A stretch of DNA of 64,000 nucleotides from Isoetes taiwanensis (lineage: Eukaryota > Streptophyta > Lycopodiopsida > Isoetales > Isoetaceae), in contig JAJEKV010000080.1 of the NCBI GenBank assembly GCA_021234155.1, positions 4,647,827 to 4,711,826 on the forward strand. The letters are read 5' to 3'. The notes under the pieces are model-generated. The model was not told the origin of the DNA. It saw nothing but the letters and a program-made list of their open reading frames with translations, and did no database searches. Below, piece by piece: positions 37,170-47,464 of this stretch. The translations under genes and the position numbers were made by a program. Position 1 is the stretch's first letter; every line of letters begins with the position of its first letter.

Positions 37170-40100
37170 GTTCTTACTAAGACTACAGTCAAGATTAAAG
37201 TATAAAAACATTTAAACAACCTTGTTCATAGTAAGGACATATAAGCCAATACCTATCCTGGGTTAAGCCAGGCCACATCAGGTACTCCTACTCCCATGTG
37301 TCTTTAAATTATAACTCACAAGATTTCATAGTATAAGTATAAGAGTATTTTATTTTAAGTTTTGATGTCACTTAACATGTTGTATGATGCAGAAATCCGA
37401 ATATATCATTTTTTCAGCAGGTTAATTCATGGAAGTAATAACATATCATAATCATTTTGTCAATCATGTATTACAATAATCTTATCAATAATAATGTTAA
37501 TTATATAGACTTGAACACGTATTTAATGCATGTAGATAAGTAAAAGAATAAATTTTTCCATCGGCTTTCATTCCTTGAAAATGAACCACAATCATAAAAC
37601 TTGTCATTAAGGCGGGGATCCGGGTAGTTCATAAACCTCTAAGAGCATATCAAGTTCATGTTCAACTCCAAAGAGTGTCATTGTAGATCACTCAATCTTT
37701 AGGATGCACCCTTTTATTTAATCACCAAAAAAGGGAGGATCTCACCAAAAAGTGTGTACAATACATAGAGTGGTCCAATGTTTTATGTGGTCCCTCGATT
37801 GTACCAAAACTGAACCTAAAAATAGTAGCAGAGAGATTGTTAAAGTTACCGCACCCAAACAATGCATAAGTTAGCAAGTTCATGGTAACTACACAAGGGG
37901 CGTCAGGTAAGCTATAGAACAATCTGGCTCTTCGCCCTTCACCTATTATTTTCAGTAAATAGATGCTTCTAGAATAAATCTAGAGTTCACAGACTAAGAA
38001 ACCAAACAGAAAAGATACAAGTTTATCCAAACCTTGGGTGTGCATTTCAGCACAAAACCTGTATCATCATTTATAAAGCTTTAAAGCAGTATGAGGGGTC
38101 GAATATATCCATATAAGGTCATTACCAAGCCAGCATAGGTGTCACAATGTGCTGCCTTACCAAACAACACAAACCCCTTAAATATTTTATGATTCTGATT
38201 ATCATGGCTAACAGGAACAACAGAAACGGACCTGCATTATTAGTTCACACTCTGCCATAAAATACTAAAGGAAAAATTGTTGTATCAAGCTTGTTGTATA
38301 TACTTGGCAACATTGTCGCTTCTCTGCCATTTGATCTTAATCGCAGGGTGCTAAAGGCAGGTCAGATAATCCAAGCCATTCAGGTACCCTTAGACTATTT
38401 TCAGCTTTACAAAATAAGTGGATGTCATAATGGGGACAATATCTTATCCTCGAATATGGTCTTAAGCACGTTATGGCCTATAACAAAAGGAATAATACAT
38501 TTGCAAGCCATATGTACGCTCTTAAAAGCGACTTAAAATGTCTGGGACCGGATGTTACTTCGGACAATAGATCTAAAACCGATTCCAATCCAAAGGTTGC
38601 AAAGAAAAGGATGAACATACCCATATTGTTTTTTGAACGGGGGCTAGAAACTAGGAAATGGAATCAAGACAAAATTTTAACAGTTAAATATATGGCCGGA
38701 CACCTTAAAGGAGAGCTCCATTATAGCTCCTTGCCCGTCATTTCCATTCCAAATCCTTCTATCGCGATCTTTTTGAGCGAGCAACCATGCTACATATGCT
38801 CCCGGCAATAGGCGCATCTAACAAATGCTTCATATGAGGATAAGGCTCTTGGTAAAAGCGAAAGTTTGCATTAGGCATCTAACCGAAGCCTTAACATTAT
38901 CATTACAGTCGAGGGTATTGCATATCTAGAGCACTAACATGAAGAAACACGTTTAAATGGCAAAAACAAAATGGTACCTTCAAGATTCTAGTATAGTGCA
39001 ATCTCTCCTGAATGATTACCATTCTCAAATCCTTATGTAATGCAATGATCCCAAGATGCAAAATCCGGTAGCAAGTAAACCACATCAATGCATGAACTTG
39101 GCTCATTTGGCCATGCCAATCCGGCTTTTGTAGCAAATCCGATCTGCTTTTCATCCATATTAAATTTGGGTTAAAGCCATAACCATATTGACACTATAAA
39201 TGGGACATTTGGCGCCAAACGGAGGCCCAAAATGCTAAATAAATGTCTATTGCCCATTCGAGTCGACTCCATTAAAAATGACCCTGTAAAAATACCAAGG
39301 ATTTTTCCATATCTCTCTTTATCTTTTGCATCTTAACACATGGCCACATGACATGCAAAACAAAAAAGCAATCGCTTCACATATTGCTCAAAATGGAGAT
39401 GGAAAAGCTAATGAAAGCCCCAAATTCTTTCCAAAAAGTACATGCAAAATATTTTCTATAAAGCTTAGATGTGGCATATATGCATGCCCTCAAAAAATCC
39501 TTTTATATATAGCTAATATAATGATGTCACCCATTTTCGATTTTTTAACAAATTTAAGAAGCCTTATAATAATTCGAATATCCAAGTGTTTACCTTTCCT
39601 TTAATTTTCCTTTAATGACATGCGTTTCTTAGCCACTTTTACAAGCCCAACTCAATTTTCTTTAGAATATTTCCAATATCTAACCACATCATACCCTAGT
39701 GGATACGAAACCCACTTTTTAATGGATATGAAACCCTGCAAAGAAGAGCAAGCATTTCTTTTCAAATAGTATTTTTCTACATAGGTGTCCACATCTTTTA
39801 ATGGATATAAAACCATGCAAAGAGAAGCAAGCAATTATTGCACTTGGCATATCATTTAATGCCTTTACTCCACCAACCCATCACCTTAGGTGAAATTATT
39901 TCTAATTGTAGCATTGCTTACTAGGCAATTAAAGACTTAAAAATAAAAGCTATCTTTGGTAATGGAACGTGGACCATTTTATTTTTGTCTTGTATTCCAA
40001 ACCTTCAACGTAAGGTCTAATGGTTTTGCAATTTCCCATGGCAAACCATTGGAGGTACCTTGTTAGTACATAGTTACATGCCCATTTAAGAAAGATCTTA

Positions 40101-40172
40101 TGTTTTTGCACTCATATTGTGCATATGAGGTCAAACCCTCATTTTTCACTGAATTAATTTGCCTTACCGACA

Positions 40173-40173
<1 letters not shown>
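37170..40173. repeat. Segment duplicated from 30176-32638 (copy 2, longer)
   Basis: Homologous to copy 1 but contains an additional ~0.55 kb near 37505-38085. The frames at 38291-38811 and 38903-39154 are not preserved between copies and are not called. It ends at the TTC tract with the same left flank as copy 1 but a different right flank. Confidence 0.65.
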
Positions 40174-40203
<30 letters not shown>

Positions 40204-40306
40204 CTTCTTCTTCTTCTTCTTCTTCTTCTTCTTCTTCTTCTTCTTCTTCTTCTTCTTCTTCTTCTTCTTCTTCTTCTTCTTCTTCTTCTTCTTCTTCTTC
40301 TTCTTC
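40174..40306. repeat. (TTC)n microsatellite, ~44 triplets, array right edge
   Basis: Same left flank as 32639 but runs into a long C/T-only region rather than exon 4. Confidence 0.95.
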
Positions 40307-40934
40307 TCTCATTTCTCTTCATATTTCGTTTCCTTCCCTTCTTCCCTTCTTCCCTTCTCTTATTTCTTCCCTTCTTCCTCCTTCTATTCTTTCTCTTCCC
40401 CGTCGATTCTATTCTTCTTTTCTCTTATTCTATTCTTCTCGATTCTATTCTTCTCTTCTCTTATTCTATTCTATTCTATTCTTCTCTTCTCTTATTCTTA
40501 TTCTCTTATTCTCTTCTCTTATTCGATTCTATTCTTCTCTTCTCTTGATTCTATTCTTCTTTTTCTCTTCTTCCCTTCTTCGATTCTTTCTTCTTCTCTT
40601 ATTTTTTATCTCTTCTTTCCTTCTCTTATTTTTCTCTTCATATTTCTTTTCCTTCCTTTCTCCCCTTCTTCCTCCTTCTATTCTTTCTCTTCCCCTTCGA
40701 TTCTATTCTTCTCTCCCCTCCCCCCCCCCATCATTTCTTCTTCTCTCCTTCGTTTTTCCATTCTCATCTTGACCCTTCCCTTATTTCTTCTCCCCTCCTT
40801 CTCTTGTTTCTCCCACCCTTATCTTCTTCTTAGATTATTTTTTTTTTCTTGATTTTCTATTTTTTCCACTTTAATTTTTTTATTTTTTTCTATCTTCTTC
40901 TTCTTTTGTTCTTATTCTTTTAACCTTTTGTTGC
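40307..40934 (+). other. ~600-bp polypyrimidine stretch ending in a splice-acceptor-like site
   Basis: Almost pure C/T on the plus strand, with mixed TTCCC, TATTC and CTTC motifs. It ends 'ttttaaccttttgttgcag' at about 40917-40935, a strong 3' splice-site consensus followed by 'gtttggcagctg'. The 250-codon open frame through it is compositional (Phe/Ser/Leu) and not a gene. It may be degenerated microsatellite or an extreme intron pyrimidine tract. Confidence 0.6.
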
Positions 40935-41058
40935 AGGTTTGGCAGCTGTCCTTTTTATTTGGGCCCGGCAGGATCTTAATGCACACCGTTCTTCATTTGC
41001 TAAGTTCATCACACTTGCATTTTTTTAGCTTTAAATAGGTTAAAAAAAAATTGAAAAT

Positions 41059-41534
41059 GAGTCGCTTGTTCAAGGGCGCGGTTAGGCTCCACCTAGAGTG
41101 GAAGGACCATGTGTACCCGGGTTCGAAGTCCACTTCCACTATGATCAAATTTTATTTTCCTAGGTTAAGGAGTGGCTTGTTCAAGGGCACGCAGTCGGCT
41201 CCACCTAGAGTGGAGAGGATCACTTACAGGGTTCAAGTCGACTTGACTTGTTATTTGTTAGGTTTAAAATAAAATTGTAGTAGCTTGTTCAAGGGGCACG
41301 CGGTCGGCTCCACCTTATGCGTCGCGATGTCCCGGTCCAAGTCCACTTTTCTTCTCATTCTTAGGTAGAGGTGGCTACGGCAAGGGACATGGTCGGCTCC
41401 ACCGCAGTGGAGAGGACCCAGTGTTCTGACCTTAGTTCACGTTCATTGTCGGTTTTAGCTAGAGGTAGCTAGGGCAAGGACATGCTCGGCTCCACCATGA
41501 GTGGAGGGGACCAGATGTTCGGGCCCTAGTCCCA
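41059..41534 (+). repeat. Five tandem tRNA-like units (~94-111-bp period)
   Basis: Cores at 41059-41133, 41170-41242, 41278-41346, 41368-41440 and 41462-41534. Each has 'GCTTGTTCAAGGGC' or a variant, then a central arm of type CTCCAC-loop-GTGGAG (degenerate in unit 3), then a GGTTCRAGTCC-like box. The last is clearest in unit 1 (GGGTTCGAAGTCC, 41119-41131), which matches the Pol III B box. Core length of 69-75 nt is tRNA-like. AT-rich spacers of 21-36 bp separate units. They do not fold into a canonical tRNA by eye and no anticodon is assigned. This may be a tRNA-derived SINE array or a transposon subterminal repeat. Confidence 0.45.
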
Positions 41535-41618
41535 CATTTCTTATTATTTTTGTTAGGTACATGACCTAGTCATAGTCTTGTTTTTTATTATTTTAATATT
41601 GCGTTGATCTATCGATTT

Positions 41619-41730
41619 ATGTCAAAGTCAAAGAGTGGTCAAGGAACTGAAGATGACTTGCTTGAAAAAGTTGGAGGCGATTGGTCAAAAGTCCTCAAAC
41701 CACTTAATCTCCACAAAGGAAGATATCAAG
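41619..41730 (+). CDS. First-exon-like ORF of an interrupted gene or CACTA element
   Basis: ATG at 41619 opens a 37-codon frame with GQGTEDDLLEKVGG and WSKVLKPLNLHKGRYQ, ending at an AAG|GTATTT donor at 41730. Composition is clearly protein-like. Its continuation would be cut by the retrotransposon inserted at 42318. A possible later exon follows 'tttttatag|aagc' near 48088. Because the block is bounded by a CACTA-like terminus at 48827, it could belong to that element's transposase or accessory gene; I do not recognise the family. Confidence 0.4.
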
Positions 41731-41940
41731 GTATTTCTTATTTTTTTGCCATTCGTTCACTTTAACTTGTGATAATGTTGTGTGCCTTGCAATCGATTGC
41801 ATTCGAGCGATGCAAAGGATCCGAGAATAGAAACATAGAGCTCGGGCCCGACAAAGCAACTAAAAGTGAACGAAACCCGTCTCATTTGGGCTCCAGCGGT
41901 CGGAAAGGGTTTCACCATAGATTCGTAAGAGCTATATTAG

Positions 41941-42400
41941 TTCACATTAATTTTAATAAGAACTTTAAATGTCATTAGCTAATACTTTCGTTATATTGTC
42001 ATAGACACGGCTATCGGGTTTCCCCTAGCAAGCGAAGACGTAAAAATAGCCCGCGGGCGTGGAGCTGTTTATCAGATCAGCGGTTATTGTGGCGACCATA
42101 CGGATATTAGGTATCATATGAACATTATACTCCTATGTACAAAAGATGGTCGTCCACCGCGGATGCAAAAGGTCACATTAATTTTAATAAGAACTTTAAA
42201 TGTCATTAGCTAATACTCGTTATATTGTCATAGACACGGCTATCACGGGTTTCCCCTAGCAAGCGTACGTAAAATAGCCACGGGCGTGGAGTCTGTTTAT
42301 CTGTATCCAGCGGTTATTGTGGCGACCATAACGGATATTAAGATCATATGAACATTATACTCCTATGTACAAAAGATGGTCGTCACACGGATGCAAAAGG
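41941..42400. repeat. ~230-bp tandem duplication across the LTR insertion junction
   Basis: Unit 1 (41941-42171) and unit 2 (42172-42400) share 'tcacattaattttaataaga' through 'aagatggtcgtc'. The unit contains target DNA plus the first ~85 bp of the LTR, so the duplication happened after retrotransposon insertion, or the assembly stuttered. Copies differ again at indel-prone sites. Confidence 0.75.
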
Positions 42401-42837
42401 GTAGTTGCACAAGGCGGGGTTTGAACTCACAACCTTCCGGTTCGCGAGTCACACACCCTTGCCAAATGCGCTTACCAATAGTTGTTGAAGACATTTCTTC
42501 ACGTCTTCCTCATATGTGGGACTATCTCGGAAGGTTCTAGAATGTTCTAGAACCTAAATGCATCTTGATGACACTTGGCGATCTCATCCATTGAGTGGCG
42601 CGATCCTTTGGCCGGATTGGTCTAGATATATAAGGAGGCACCTCCTTCTTGTCAAACCATTCCGTTCAACGCATGGTCTTGAGCCTTCTAGGCATCATCT
42701 TGTATTCTTGCTTGCCTTCCGGCTATTGTATTATTGATTCTGTTCATATATCAGTTCTTTGCCGATCTTGGCGTATTTCTTCCGTATTTCTTTGCGTATT
42801 TTCCACGTATTTTCCTTGTTTTTTTTTTGTAGGTTCA
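42318..42837 (+). repeat. 5' LTR of the chromovirus
   Basis: About 520 bp, TG...CA ends, with TATA-like TATATAAGG at 42627-42635. It matches the 3' LTR at most positions, differing by small indels. The sequence after it (TGGCGGTTTGAACC) should hold the primer-binding site but I cannot match a tRNA with confidence. Confidence 0.8.
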
Positions 42838-42924
42838 TGGCGGTTTGAACCGGAATCCCTTACCTGTTCTTGCCCCTTTCGATCCTAAGCATTGTTTTGC
42901 TCAGTATTTAGTGTTTTTATATCT

Positions 42925-43600
42925 ATGGAGGAGGTTCCGACTTTATTACAAAGAGTCCAAAGCGGCTTGTTCAAGTATGCCCGGCCGTTGCGGTTGGACA
43001 ATAAAGAGCTTAAGGAACGTGTTGCTTCACATGAATCCGCTTCTAGCTCGGATTGAGGCTATCGAGCCTAAGATCAGCCTTACCGGAAGTTTGGCGGCAC
43101 TCGGTCCAAGCTTCAGGTGGTTTTGAATCGACGGGCTTGTGATTCAACTCCATCCTCATAGATATCCCACGACTCAAGAACACGGGGCTGATTGGTTCTC
43201 TTCTCACGGGGCCGGCTCTAAGTTGGTTTGCTCCTTTATTGGAGAAAGGAGCCCTAGAGTTTACTGATTTTTGCTGCTTTCAACTGCGAACTTCGAAGCA
43301 TGCTTTGGAGACACCGATCGTCGGCCCAACATGATCATAAAAAACTTTGCAACTTAAGGCAAGGCTCGCCGAAGCTTACCGTTATATGCATCGAATTTTC
43401 ACAAATTGCGATGATCTTGCGCACGGGATGATATTGCATTTCGCCGAGATTGTTTTCGAAGGGGTTCACGAGAGGATGTCAAAGATATGTTGTTGTCTAT
43501 GGAGGATCCCACGAGTTTGGAAGAAGCCATCAGATTTGCGGTTCGATGTGATAACGGCTCTTGAAACGTAGGCAAGAGAGACGTAGTCGAGTCTTTCCAT
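42925..43600 (+). pseudogene. gag: gag of the chromovirus (frameshifted)
   Basis: ATG at 42925 starts a frame with many Lys/Glu residues, then frames change. Around 43330-43560 the familiar capsid pattern is visible in pieces: a KLCNLRQGS-like helix and SLEEAIRFAVRC. It would encode the structural Gag that packages element RNA. The several frame breaks mean no full protein is encoded as read. Confidence 0.7.
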
Positions 43601-43736
43601 TACACAAGCGCTGTAGCTCATGGCCCTCGGTCTCATCACCGTTGAATCTAGCAGATCTGAACTGAGCCTATGCGGTTGTCGGGCGATTCGAGGATCCTTA
43701 TCCGCGGCCGCGAAACGCGTCCGGAGAGGCTAATCT

Positions 43737-43785
43737 TTGCCTCTACCGTGGAGGAGCTGGTCATATCGCCGCGTGGATGCCCCGC
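43737..43785 (+). other. Degenerate CCHC zinc-knuckle region
   Basis: Reads NLCLYRGGAGHIAAW. The spacing fits C-x2-C-x4-H-x4-C, but the second and last Cys are replaced by Arg and Trp. This is the nucleocapsid knuckle of gag. Confidence 0.5.
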
Positions 43786-43879
43786 TGTTGAATCCTAAAT
43801 CAATCGAAAAACTTGGGGGCGGTCAGTAGTAGAGTCTCGTCGGCTGGCCACCTCTTCTCGGACTCCTTCCACATTTCCT

Positions 43880-44270
43880 GACATGTTTATTCCATCGGAT
43901 AAGGTCAGCAAGGCATTCTTCATCCCTATATCATTGAAATCAGAAGTTGGAGAATTACAAGTGTTGGCGCAACTTGATTGTGGTGCAAATGCTTGCTTTA
44001 TGGATAGTGCGTTCGCTAGTAAGCACGCCATCCCTAGAAGCAAGGTTGAGCATCCCGCCTGTTGAAGTGATTGATGGGCGGGGAGATCTCCTAAAATGCG
44101 ATCCGCGTAATGTACTGCGCCTCTTCAGGTTTTGTTTGAGGGAGTTTCTTGTAGTATTTCCTTCAATCTCATTGCTAGCCCTCATGCGCCAATAGTCTTG
44201 GGTTTGCCCTGGCTTGAGCTATATAACCCACAGATTGATTGGCGTACTAGATCATTTCGATTTGCTGGTT
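43880..44270 (+). pseudogene. Aspartic protease domain of the chromovirus
   Basis: The active-site loop reads LDCGANACFMD (usual family form D-S/T-G-A), so Ser/Thr is replaced by Cys. Downstream, in another frame, APIVLGLPWLELYNPQIDW matches the conserved C-terminal flap and dimer segment of Ty3-type proteases. It would mature the polyprotein; the frame shift between the halves and the odd DCGA loop make activity doubtful. Confidence 0.7.
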
Positions 44271-44690
44271 CTAGCTCTAGTTCCAGTTCATCGGCCAGTC
44301 GGTCTCTACACCAACATCGACTTCGATCCGTACAGTATCGTGGGCCCATGACTCCGTCCTTGCTGTTCCATGTTCTGATCCGCCTCTTGCCTCTGCTCCA
44401 GTTCATGCCCCAGATTCTGATCATATTCTTGATGATATCCCAGCCCGTGCTCCAGTTCCGGTTTACGTTCGGTTCGGTTTCTGTTCTGCTCCGGTTCTGC
44501 TCCGGTCCTACGTTCTTGCTCCAGCTCTTGATCCGGTCCACTTTTTACGCTCCGGTTCTTGATCGGTTCATGTTCGATTCATGTTCTAATTGCTCCTGCT
44601 CTCGCGTTCATGTTCTGCTCATGTTCACGCTCACCTTTTGTAGAGGCTTCTTCATGCCCTGGTTTTGATCTCGAAGATTTCTCTTAGCGA
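44271..44690 (+). other. Low-complexity Ser then Pro/Ala/Val-rich linker
   Basis: A run of Ser codons near 44265-44300, then repeated 'gctccggttctg'-type units coding Ala-Pro-Val in one frame. It lies between protease and RT, a variable spacer in these polyproteins. Confidence 0.5.
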
Positions 44691-44699
44691 GTTCGATAA

Positions 44700-45430
44700 A
44701 TCTAGAAGGCAAGATCCAAGTTCATTAAGAAGGATGATTAAGCTAAGGCTGAGTGGTTGATTATCGCGGCCTCAACAAAATCCGCGATGCCAGAATGGGT
44801 ATCCGCTTCCTCGATCCCAGAGTTGTTGGAGCAACTTCAAGGTGCGCATTATTTTACGAAGATTGATCTTGAGTGCCTACAATCTTATTCGGATCCGGGA
44901 GGGTGATGAGTAAAAACAACTTTTAAATTTTCGGTATGGCCATTTCGAACCGCGGTTATGCCGTTTGGACTTACCAATGCCCCGATATTCCGAAGATATG
45001 GCCAATGATGTTTTTCGAGAGTTCTTAGGCGCTTTTGTTATCATCTATCCGGATGATATTCTTGTTTATTCTAAGACTCTCGGCGAACATGAGAGGCATG
45101 TTCGGCGTGTCCTTCGTTTTTCGTGAGCATGGGTTATATGCCAAACTTGAGAAGTGTCAATTGAGCAGGATAATGTGGAGTTCCTTGGCTATCGCATCAC
45201 TCCACATGGAGTCTCTATGGATCCCGAAAAGGTCAGCTTTGTTACGAGTGGCAAACACCTTCATCCGCTCGAGATGTTCGTTTTTCTTGGGTTTGCCAAT
45301 TTCTATCGGCGTTTCATCCGGATTATTCGAGATTGCTCTTCCTTTGACATGCCTCACCGTCAAGGGCGTGCCATTCGAATGGACGTAGGCGAGAATACCG
45401 CTTTTTGTTACCACGAAGCATACTTTCACC
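44700..45430 (+). pseudogene. Reverse transcriptase domain of the chromovirus
   Basis: Fragments of the RT motifs occur in order across three frames: DYRGLNKI (about 44757), the KIDLE region (44860), FGLTNAP (44962-44985), the catalytic box (45046-45057) and the NVEFLGYRITPHG block (about 45170). The catalytic box reads YPDD, where YLDD is the family norm. The codon is CCG where CTG would restore Leu, one of many CTG anomalies in this window. It would synthesise element cDNA; not functional as read. Confidence 0.8.
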
Positions 45431-45439
45431 ACGGCGCCG

Positions 45440-45840
45440 GTTCTTGCTCATCATGCAGATCCTTTGAGCCCATATGTTGTTGAAGCGGTGCTTGATTTTT
45501 TGCGCTTGGTGGGATCCTGTCACGGGGGGGATGACCATGAATTGCATCCAATCGCCTATCATTCCACGAAAGTTTGTTTCTCTTGAAATCAACTATCCCA
45601 TTTATGACAAGGAGTTGTTGGCGATAGTGGATTCTTTCGAGGGGAGTGGAGACGTTTTTCGGAGGGATCTCCTTATAAGGTCCACCCGATCTACACGGAT
45701 CACCGAAATCTCGAATATTTTCAGTCTGCTTTCGAGTGCTCCGCGGTGACATACTCAAGTATTATCCCTGATTGATTTCGTGATCAAGTACCGTCCGGAT
45801 CCCTCCAAGGAAAGCCTGATGCCTTGTCTCGGCGCTCCTA
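45440..45840 (+). pseudogene. RNase H domain of the chromovirus
   Basis: EINYPIYDKELLAIVDSF (about 45586-45638) is the hallmark of the RNase H segment, followed by a YTDHRNLEYF-type block near 45690. Frame breaks flank both. It would degrade the RNA strand during reverse transcription. Confidence 0.75.
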
Positions 45841-46129
45841 CCTTGAGCCCAAACTAGGTGATCCCATATGATCAGCAATCCACGAGTTATTTTAGGGCAC
45901 GATTGGTTCCGGTTTATGGCTCTCACTTTGTTTGAGAGGCCTCATGATACGACCTTGTTGGAGTCTCGCTCGAGCATCTACGCCCTCCGATCCATTGGCT
46001 CAAGATGTATTCTCACACATTGGCCGCATCATCTTCTCGCCAGATGGGATGGAGACTATGATCGTTTTGAGGTTCGAGATGGACTCCCCGCGGAGTGATG
46101 GGCTTCTATATGTGCCGATGGTGCTTCTA

Positions 46130-47030
46130 GGCTTCGTGTTCTTCGGGCTTGCCATGATTCACCTCTGCCGGACACTTTGGAGTAGCCAAGACTCTTGAAC
46201 TTATTAGTCGAGAGTATTGGTGGCCAGGTCTTCGTCGCTCTGTCGAAGCTTTTATTCGATCCTGTGACATCCGGGCGGCCGGCCAAGGTTCCAAGGCATC
46301 TTCCCTCATGGCTCGCTTCAGCCTTTACCAGTTCGGCCGGTCCTTGGAAGAGTATTTCAAGAGATTTTATCACGAGCTTCCATCCTCCCAGGGCCATGAC
46401 GCCATCCTTGTTGTTGTTGACCGTTTTTCCAAGATGGCACATTTCATTCCTTGCAGCACTTCTATCTCTAGTGAAGCCACAGCGGTTCTCTTGCTTCGAG
46501 AGGTGGTTCGACTCCATGGCTTACCGTGATAACATTATCGGTGACGCGGCCCTCAATTTATTGCCAATTTTTGGAAGCGTCTATTGCAACTCTTGCGTAA
46601 TGTGGAACGTTCGCTCTTCCCATTACATCATCCGGCAGACCAATGGACAGGTGGAGCGCACTAATCAAACCCTTGAGCGATTTTGCGATGCTTCATCAAT
46701 TATCGGCCAGGATGACTGGTTGATTGGCTACGGCGCGTAACTTGCTTATAATAATTTCGTCCATGCCTCCACGGGCGGATCAGCTCTTTATTAATTTCGG
46801 CATGCATCCCTCGATGGTCTTTGATTGCTCCTGGATATGACTCAACAATCCCGGTCTTTAGAGGAGGCTTCGTGAAGCTCCGCATGCTTCGGATGATCTT
46901 CAAAGACCATCTTCGCCAGGCCCAAAAGCACGTTATCGCCATCATGACAAGATCGCCCGATACGCCGGGGCCCCTCATTTTGCGGGTTGGTGATCTTGTT
47001 TGGCTCTTTAAGTCATGATTTGCCGACAGC
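46130..47030 (+). pseudogene. Integrase domain of the chromovirus
   Basis: The N-terminal zinc-binding area is around 46160-46270, the core shows DAILVVVDRFSKMAHFIP (46396-46450) and the region of the third catalytic acid reads QTNGQVERTNQTLE (46636-46677). The middle Asp segment near 46530 is frameshifted. Later a DLVWL segment (near 47000) marks the C-terminal domain. Catalyses cDNA insertion. Confidence 0.8.
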
Positions 47031-47099
47031 TTCGCCCTTGTAACAAGCTCTCGACTAAGGCCAGGGTCCCTATCGGATCATTGAACGAGTTGGTGATGT

Positions 47100-47440
47100 T
47101 TGCTTTCCGTTTGGAGCTTTCGCCATCAGTCCGGCTTCACCCGGTGTTTCATGTGTCTTTGTTAGAACCCTATATGGCGAATCCATTTCCTGGATCGAGT
47201 ACCTCCACCTCCACCACCGGTCGAGATTGATGATCATGAGAAGTTCGAGGTTCAAGAGATTACGGACTCTAAGTTTCTTAACGACGATTGTATTACTTTG
47301 TCGATTGGGAAGGTTACTGCCAAGTGATAGAACCCAGGAGCATCTTGCCGAGAATCGACTAATGCACTCGACAAAATTATGGAGTTTCACCGACGTTACC
47401 CTCGATAAGCCAAGCTTGAGTATTTTGACTTGAGGACTCG
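47100..47440 (+). pseudogene. Integrase C-terminus and chromodomain
   Basis: VRLHPVFHVSLLEPY (about 47130-47175) is the canonical gypsy integrase tail. It is followed by an FEVQEITDS-type chromodomain start and, in shifted frames, the aromatic WEGY and DRTxEPAEHL-like elements. A chromodomain places this element with the chromoviruses, which target marked chromatin. Confidence 0.7.
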
Positions 47441-47464
47441 TTAGCCATCGTGGGAGGGGGATAG

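Larger units (their letters stand above)
7843..40306. repeat. Tandem array of ~2.7-3.3-kb units bounded by (TTC)n tracts
   Basis: Long TTC tracts recur at 7843, 10645, 13938, 17125, 20329, 23583, 26823, 29948, 32639, 35330 and 40174. Sequence between the first seven is homologous throughout: shared marker strings such as 'tgcatgcaaattacatttgc' and 'aggtacattgggtctctc' recur in the same order. Spacing of the best copies is about 3.2-3.25 kb. Units starting at 17.1, 20.3 and 23.6 kb are almost identical, whereas the first unit and those beyond 27 kb are diverged or rearranged. On the minus strand the units carry a repeated exon series (separate entries). It may be a tandem gene array, or a satellite-like array grown from a gene fragment. 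Confidence 0.9.

Noticed and set aside
7843-40306. CRISPR-like repeat/spacer array
   Set aside because: Units are ~3 kb with eukaryotic splice signals and microsatellite borders; no short repeats with unique spacers and no cas genes.
40100-40852. 250-codon open frame rich in Phe, Ser and Leu
   Set aside because: It is the translation of a TTC tract and polypyrimidine DNA; two other frames are also open over the same bases.
41059-41534. Functional tRNA genes
   Set aside because: No 7-bp acceptor stem or standard anticodon arm is visible; only A/B-box likeness.
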